Shown one piece after another: positions 60,901 through 64,000 of a DNA stretch of 64,000 bases. Both the position numbers and the translations under genes were made by a program. This stretch comes from Bicyclus anynana (Eukaryota > Arthropoda > Insecta > Lepidoptera > Nymphalidae): NCBI RefSeq assembly GCF_947172395.1, contig NC_069110.1, positions 496,001 through 560,000 on the forward strand, given 5' to 3'. Position 1 is the first letter of the stretch. Each line of letters opens with the position of its first letter. A model generated the notes under the pieces. The model saw only the letters and a list, made by a program, of their open reading frames with translations. It ran no database searches and was not told the origin of the DNA.

Positions 60901-63401
60901 TGATTGATTGTTTTAGACTGTAAAAAACGAGGTGAACGTGCCTTGTCTGAAGAACTTCGTGGAGATGTTGTACAGCCACACGTTGGACACCAGCACCAAG
61001 TCCAAGCACCGCCTGGCTCTGTTCCCGTTGGTCACCTGCCTGCTTTGCGTCTCACAGAAGCAGTTCTTCTTGGCCAACTGGCACTGCTTCCTCGCCATGT
61101 GCCTCTCCCACTTGAAGAACAGAGACCCGAAGATGTGCAGGGTCGCTCTGGGTGAGTAAAGTGCTGACATTCTTTGTGTCCTTTTACACTCTTTTAAAAA
61201 AAAAATCCAACATATTTATTAATATTTGTGTTTTTGAAGTTGGTTGTATTTTTTATTATTTATTATATAAATAGCATAAATATTGTTTAAAAAATACAAA
61301 ACATTGCATCACCAAACCAAAAAACATTTCAAATAACATGTAAAAATCTAAATTAATGAAATGAAATGAGTTCTTGAGGACTTCCGAAGATTTCTTGTTG
61401 TATGTATTAATTGAAGAGACTATAAGCTAGATCAAGGCCTTCCTCAGAACGCACCTCTATATATGTACCATACATATTAATTAGTAAATTTTAAAAAGGT
61501 TTTCGTACAACAAGACTTTTCTTCCAGAATCGCTGTACCGCCTACTCTGGGTGTACATGATACGAATCAAATGCGAGAGCAACTCGGCGACTCAGTCTCG
61601 CCTCCAGAGCATCGTCAACTCGCTGTTCCCCAAGGGGTCGAAAGGTGTCGTGCCTCGGGACACGCCGCTCAACATATTCGTGAAAATCATACAATTCATA
61701 GCGCAAGAGAGGCTAGACTTCGCCATGCGGGAGATCGTGTTCGACCTCCTCATGGTCGGGAGGCAGATTAAAATAATATTGACGCCCGAAAGGATGTCTA
61801 TCGGTCTCCGGGCGTTCCTGGTGGTGGCCGACAGTCTGCAGCAGAAGGAAGGGGAGCCGCCGATGCCGCGCACGTCCGGCACGCTCCCTTCGGGGAACAC
61901 TCTGCGAGTGAAGAAGACGTTTCTGAACAAAATGCTGACGGACGAGACGGCGCGGTCGATCGGGATGAGTGCGTACTTCCCGTACGTGCGCCGCGTGCTG
62001 GTGGAGATCCTGCGCGCGTTGGACGCGCACTACGGCCGGCCGCTGATGCTCACCAACACGCAGAACGTCACCAAGGAGCAGGAGATCAACACCGGCGAGA
62101 GGAAGCCGCGCATCGATCTGTTCAGGACGTGCGTCGCGGCCATCCCGAGGTGAGTGACGTAAATACAGACAAAGAATGTGCTCCAATAACAGAAGCACAA
62201 GGACAATATTATAATGTAAGGCATGCCCTAGAAAAAATATACTGAGTTGCAACATATTTCTAGGCCACGTGGCTCTGATTTTTGCGTGTTTGGGACTGTT
62301 GTCAAAGAAACAAAAACATAATAGGCAAATTTTATTACGCTAGGCTTTTTACAATCCTACGTGATAATAATTGTAGATTTGCCTAAGGTGTTCACTTGCC
62401 AAAAAGATGCCTTTTCGCTTTTGCCTTTAATCAAGCAATCATGAACTGTACTTCTTATTATTACAACCATAATCAAACCATCTTTATAAATATCCATCGA
62501 TTGCAGGCTGATACCAGAAGGGATGAGCCCGAATGAACTGGTGGACCTTCTGTGCCGCCTCACCGTGCATATGGACGAAGAGCTCCGCGGCCTCTCCTTC
62601 CAGAGTCTGCAGACCCTGATAGTGGACTTCCCGGAGTGGAGGCAGGATGTTCTGGCTGGCTTCACTCAGTTCCTGGCTAAAGAGGTTCAGGTGAGTTTGA
62701 CATACTTACTGATACTATAAATCTGAACAGTTTGCTGGATGCTGGAATATCAGATTGCAGTAAGGGTTCCGTTTTTGTGCGTTCGGAACCCTAAAAACAA
62801 ATACAAACAATAAAATCTTAACCTTGGGAAGCTAGTGGTATTACATCTTTGTGCCTTAGAGAGCATAATTATAGCATGATCAAAATTACCATTCGTTGTC
62901 ATCTGTTGTCAAAGCTGCGAAAATGTACTTAGGCGGTAGATCTAAGTTTTATATCCAGTCTCCCTTCCCTCCTAGCCCAATAAACAGCCATTTCCTCCTT
63001 GTAGAAGAGGAAATGGCTGTTTATTGGGCTAGGAGAGGGGATGGCTTTGGATTGAGCCGTAAAAACAGACTGATGTGATGATCAGTTGAATTGTCAAGAC
63101 GTGAAATCCATGTAAGTAAGGATTAAAATCATAACATGCTTTCGAAGGTTCTTTCAAGGTTAGATTAAATTTTCATCAATCATCAATTCATCACTTAGGA
63201 CACATCCCCTCAACTCGTCGAGAACGGGCTTCGGATGCTGCTGCAGTTGGTGACCAGCTGGAAGAACGGCGAGCCCAGCGCTTCAGTGCCGTCGAAGATC
63301 GAGCCCCTGGCCTCGGTTATACGGGGCGCGGAGGCGTTGGGACTCGTCATGCTCTGCCAGTGCAAGGCGTATCCGCGACGACTGGCCGTCCATATCCTCA
63401 G
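51904..63401 (+). CDS. fry: Furry (fry), N-terminal quarter
   Basis: Exons: 51904-52031 (ATG at 51962), 52951-53142, 53650-53801, 54658-54857, 55951-56166, 57808-57931, 60209-60430, 60917-61151, 61528-62149, 62507-62690 and 63199-63401. All have GT-AG borders and fully continuous phase, giving 806 codons before the edge of the last exon. The protein continues beyond the window; full Furry proteins exceed 3000 residues. Residues 1 to about 100 are Ser/Glu-rich and variable. From there the sequence is strongly Furry-like: GEFVMRLLFTEFTVQAERKM, NVHIIADLYAEVIGVLAQ, GMKFFRVKM, DIRHALAGLFVEILVPVAA, LWVYMIRIKCESNSATQSRL, RDTPLNIFVKIIQFIAQERL and TGERKPRIDLFRTCVAAIPR. Furry is a cytoplasmic HEAT/armadillo-like scaffold that activates NDR/Tricornered kinases and shapes bristles, wing hairs and dendrites. 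The start is the first of two ATGs, preceded by in-frame stops in the same exon. Exon 5 opens with SIIYIVSGSG, which I do not recall from other Furry proteins. Introns carry SINEs, LINE scraps and a perfect hairpin. Confidence 0.95.
52573..52918 (+). mobile_element. Lep1-type Helitron, decayed
   Basis: CTACACTAATAATATTATAA at the left and CCCCGTATTTCCACAGGAAC with GGGTTGAACCAGTGGTCCGG at the right. It is widened by extra sequence in the middle. It lies just upstream of fry exon 2952x (acceptor 52950). Confidence 0.5.
53890..53942 (-). mobile_element. SINE family B scrap
   Basis: GACAATGCAGTCTAAGATGG then AAGCAGGCTTA, the reverse-oriented unit near the 3' end of the family. Confidence 0.4.
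54299..54397 (-). mobile_element. SINE family B, 3' part
   Basis: CATTCTTTTCAAGTAAGTGC to GATGCAATCTAAGATGGAAG in reverse orientation, with a GATGAT expansion in the middle. Confidence 0.55.
54435..54500 (-). mobile_element. LINE 3' tail
   Basis: AATTAATTTATTTCAATTCG then GATAAGTTTACAAGCACTTT: a short relic of the tail at 13625. Confidence 0.5.
54531..54627 (-). mobile_element. SINE family A, 3' fragment near fry acceptor
   Basis: CCATATTCGGCTCACTGCTG to TTCACACACGCAGAGAGTGA. It stops about 30 bases before the acceptor of fry exon 4 (54657), so it occupies the region where a branch point is expected. Confidence 0.75.
55188..55265 (+). mobile_element. SINE family A, plus-strand 3' end
   Basis: AATCCGCATTGGGCCAGCGT to GCCGAATATGGGTTGATAAT. 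It has an internal deletion and is one of two plus-strand pieces in the window. Confidence 0.65.
55310..55560 (-). pseudogene. LINE ORF2 C-terminal end
   Basis: Minus-strand translation gives VGRPPTRWTDDIKRVAG and VLQWTSI, the conserved end of a common lepidopteran LINE. It finishes in an ATG/ATC triplet tail (CATCATCAT, 55318-55340). Stops occur inside. It sits in a fry intron. Confidence 0.75.
55600..55836 (+). pseudogene. LINE endonuclease N-terminus
   Basis: It encodes IRMVSWNVGTMTEKGTELAD and VLERRRVNIAC, the start of the apurinic-type endonuclease of a LINE ORF2 (WNVGTM motif). It is cut off after that motif by unrelated sequence and a stop. It faces away from the LINE end at 55310-55560, so the two pieces are not one collinear element. 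Confidence 0.8.
56170..57180. other. Fry intron sequence without genes
   Basis: No exon is seen. At 56937-56990 there is an imperfect hairpin (ACACATTTAGAAACACAC / GTGTGTTTATAAATGTGT). At 57062-57088 there is a Helitron-type end, GACGAAGTCGCAGGCGTCC. Confidence 0.4.
57184..57478 (+). mobile_element. SINE family B, best copy
   Basis: Head ACGGCCTCCGTGGCGCAGTG (box A) and CCTGGGTTCGATCCCCGTCT (box B). The body is GGTGGGAGGCTTCGGCCGTG, TACCGGCAAAGACGTACCGC and GTAGAAACCGAAAGGGGTGT. It ends in TGTAAAGAATAAAAAAA. Useful as the local family reference. Confidence 0.88.
57540..57755 (-). mobile_element. Helitron-like repeat remnant
   Basis: TCCATTCCAAATTTTAGTGT, CACACAAACTTTCGCATTGA and AATATTAGTGTGA match the body and 5' end of the elements at 7538 and 22241. 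Confidence 0.5.
58004..58190 (-). mobile_element. SINE family A, head deleted
   Basis: ATCAACCCATATTCGTCTCA to CCTCACGATGTTTTCCTTCA, ending at GATTGATTGATTG. It begins 73 bases after fry exon 6. Confidence 0.75.
58251..58563 (+). mobile_element. Helitron-like element, 313 bp
   Basis: It starts TCTATTATATAAAAGGAAGT after A and ends GAAGCTTGACCGGGTCCTCTAG before T. The interior has a TAGGG/TAGGGG array (58400-58520), the same simple repeat as in the larger Helitrons, although the rest differs. Confidence 0.7.
58603..58806 (-). other. Small reading frame, 67 codons
   Basis: An ATG-started frame on the minus strand in a fry intron. It has a Leu/Ile/Asn/Ser-rich N-terminal half and then SSVLVTSQNERQRFNFGKFE. 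The N-terminal half loosely resembles a mitochondrial targeting segment. I do not recognise it, and no further exon was found. Confidence 0.2.
59198..59376 (-). other. Candidate terminal exon, minus strand
   Basis: An open frame with an upstream acceptor-like TTGTCTTCGTCTAG, then coding with NGDPNLEMDEIFNLLPSK and NNEWIHLRKEFFKLLS to a TAG stop at 59198. AATAAA (59118-59113) follows about 80 bases later. The composition looks coding. Flanking sequences carry inverted GGGGCTAAA / TTTAGCCCC words (58948 and 59817), so it may belong to a transposon inserted in the fry intron. Confidence 0.3.
59900..59965 (-). mobile_element. LINE 3' tail
   Basis: AAATCATTTATTTCAAGTAG then GCTCAGTTTACAAGCACTTT and GTCAGTTGACTATTTGTA, nearly identical to 13650-13712. 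Confidence 0.65.
62969..63035. repeat. Perfect 29-bp hairpin in a fry intron
   Basis: Arms 62969-62997 (CTCCTAGCCCAATAAACAGC...) and 63007-63035 are exact reverse complements around the 9-base loop CTTGTAGAA. It lies in the intron between 62690 and 63199. Confidence 0.92.
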
Positions 63402-63644
63402 GTAATATTTTCTATTAAAAATAATTCTAGTTATATGAACTCTAGTTATACCTGGCAATGAATACACAAAGACGAGTCCTCGTCCGGCGGACGGGGTGGG
63501 GGATGTAACAGTGTTGACTTGCCAAGTCCCTTGGCGGTTCATTCTTGCCGGTAGGGTTGTTACTATCGGTTAAAATCTACCACTAGACCAGAGCTGAACT
63601 AGAAATAGGGATGATAACAGTTTTTTAAATTGTATATAAATTAA

Positions 63645-63722
63645 GATTGGCCTAACCCCTCTCATTCTGAGAGGAGACTCGAGCTCAGCAGTGAGTCGAA
63701 TATGGGTTGATGACGACGATAA
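63645..63722 (+). mobile_element. SINE family A, plus-strand 3' end
   Basis: GATTGGCCTAACCCCTCTCA to GTCGAATATGGGTTGATGAC. A 5'-truncated copy in the last visible fry intron. Beyond it, to 64000, I see no exon. Confidence 0.75.
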
Positions 63723-64000
63723 ATTAAGAGTATGCTAATAGTAAAGCAATTTTGTAAAGGTAAGAGGATCATTAGTTTCGGAGGTACAGAGATTTAAAAG
63801 GGTCAGATTTGCGGCACTGCCACGGATCTCTGAAAAACGGCCTATACAAAATGGTACGAATTAATAACGTCGTAGGTACATGATGAATGATCGTTAGATT
63901 TGTATGGGCGGTCAAACAAAATTACTAATATCTTTGTTACTTGTGCGTTTATGTTTATAGTTCACATATTGAAAAATGTCACATTTAATGTAAGGAAGCT

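Noticed and set aside
61713..62255. 180-codon minus-strand reading frame
   Set aside because: It lies antisense to the largest fry exon, which is clearly coding on the plus strand. GC-rich third positions keep the opposite strand open.

Overview
This is nuclear DNA from an insect, almost certainly a moth or butterfly (Lepidoptera). It is AT-rich, the genes are split by GT-AG introns, and long gene-free stretches are packed with repeats typical of Lepidoptera: tRNA-headed SINEs, Lep1-type Helitrons with 5' TCTATACTAATATTAT and 3' hairpin-CTAG ends, LINE tails with TTTTGAT-type 3' ends, (GTCY)n-carrying elements and many small inverted-repeat elements. No prokaryotic, viral or CRISPR content was seen.

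Layout. (1) 1.1-5.9 kb, minus strand: seven coding exons of an SLC36-type proton-coupled amino acid transporter ('pathetic'-like). It is complete at the C-terminus; the start-codon exon was not found. (2) 8.9-9.7 kb, minus strand: a small secreted Gly/His-rich repeat protein. Its first coding exon is just the ATG, and an acidic propiece is followed by a polybasic stretch. (3) 9.7-37.8 kb: a repeat-rich gene desert holding degraded LINE reverse transcriptase pieces, SINEs, a 1.2-kb Helitron, a nested solo-LTR-like insertion, perfect long hairpins and a run of three inverted-repeat elements. A CpG-rich block near 28.1 kb with a good minus-strand donor may be a 5' noncoding exon. (4) 37.8-46.5 kb, minus strand: a multi-exon gene I do not recognise, about 545-580 aa, with a long disordered acidic/basic middle, a KRKR-type nuclear signal and a C-terminal coiled coil assembled from three exons that join in perfect phase. 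(5) 46.0-64.0 kb, plus strand: the 5' quarter of furry (fry), the large HEAT/armadillo-type scaffold that works with NDR/Tricornered kinases in cell morphogenesis. It has a likely 5'UTR exon at about 46.0-46.2 kb and eleven exons from 51.9 to 63.4 kb giving about 807 codons in one open frame. The gene runs off the right edge.

The minus-strand coiled-coil gene and fry are arranged head to head, and their 5' ends appear to overlap around 46.0-46.5 kb. Exon boundaries were derived by hand from splice consensus, phase continuity and (for SLC36 and fry) family conservation. Repeat boundaries are approximate unless terminal motifs are stated.
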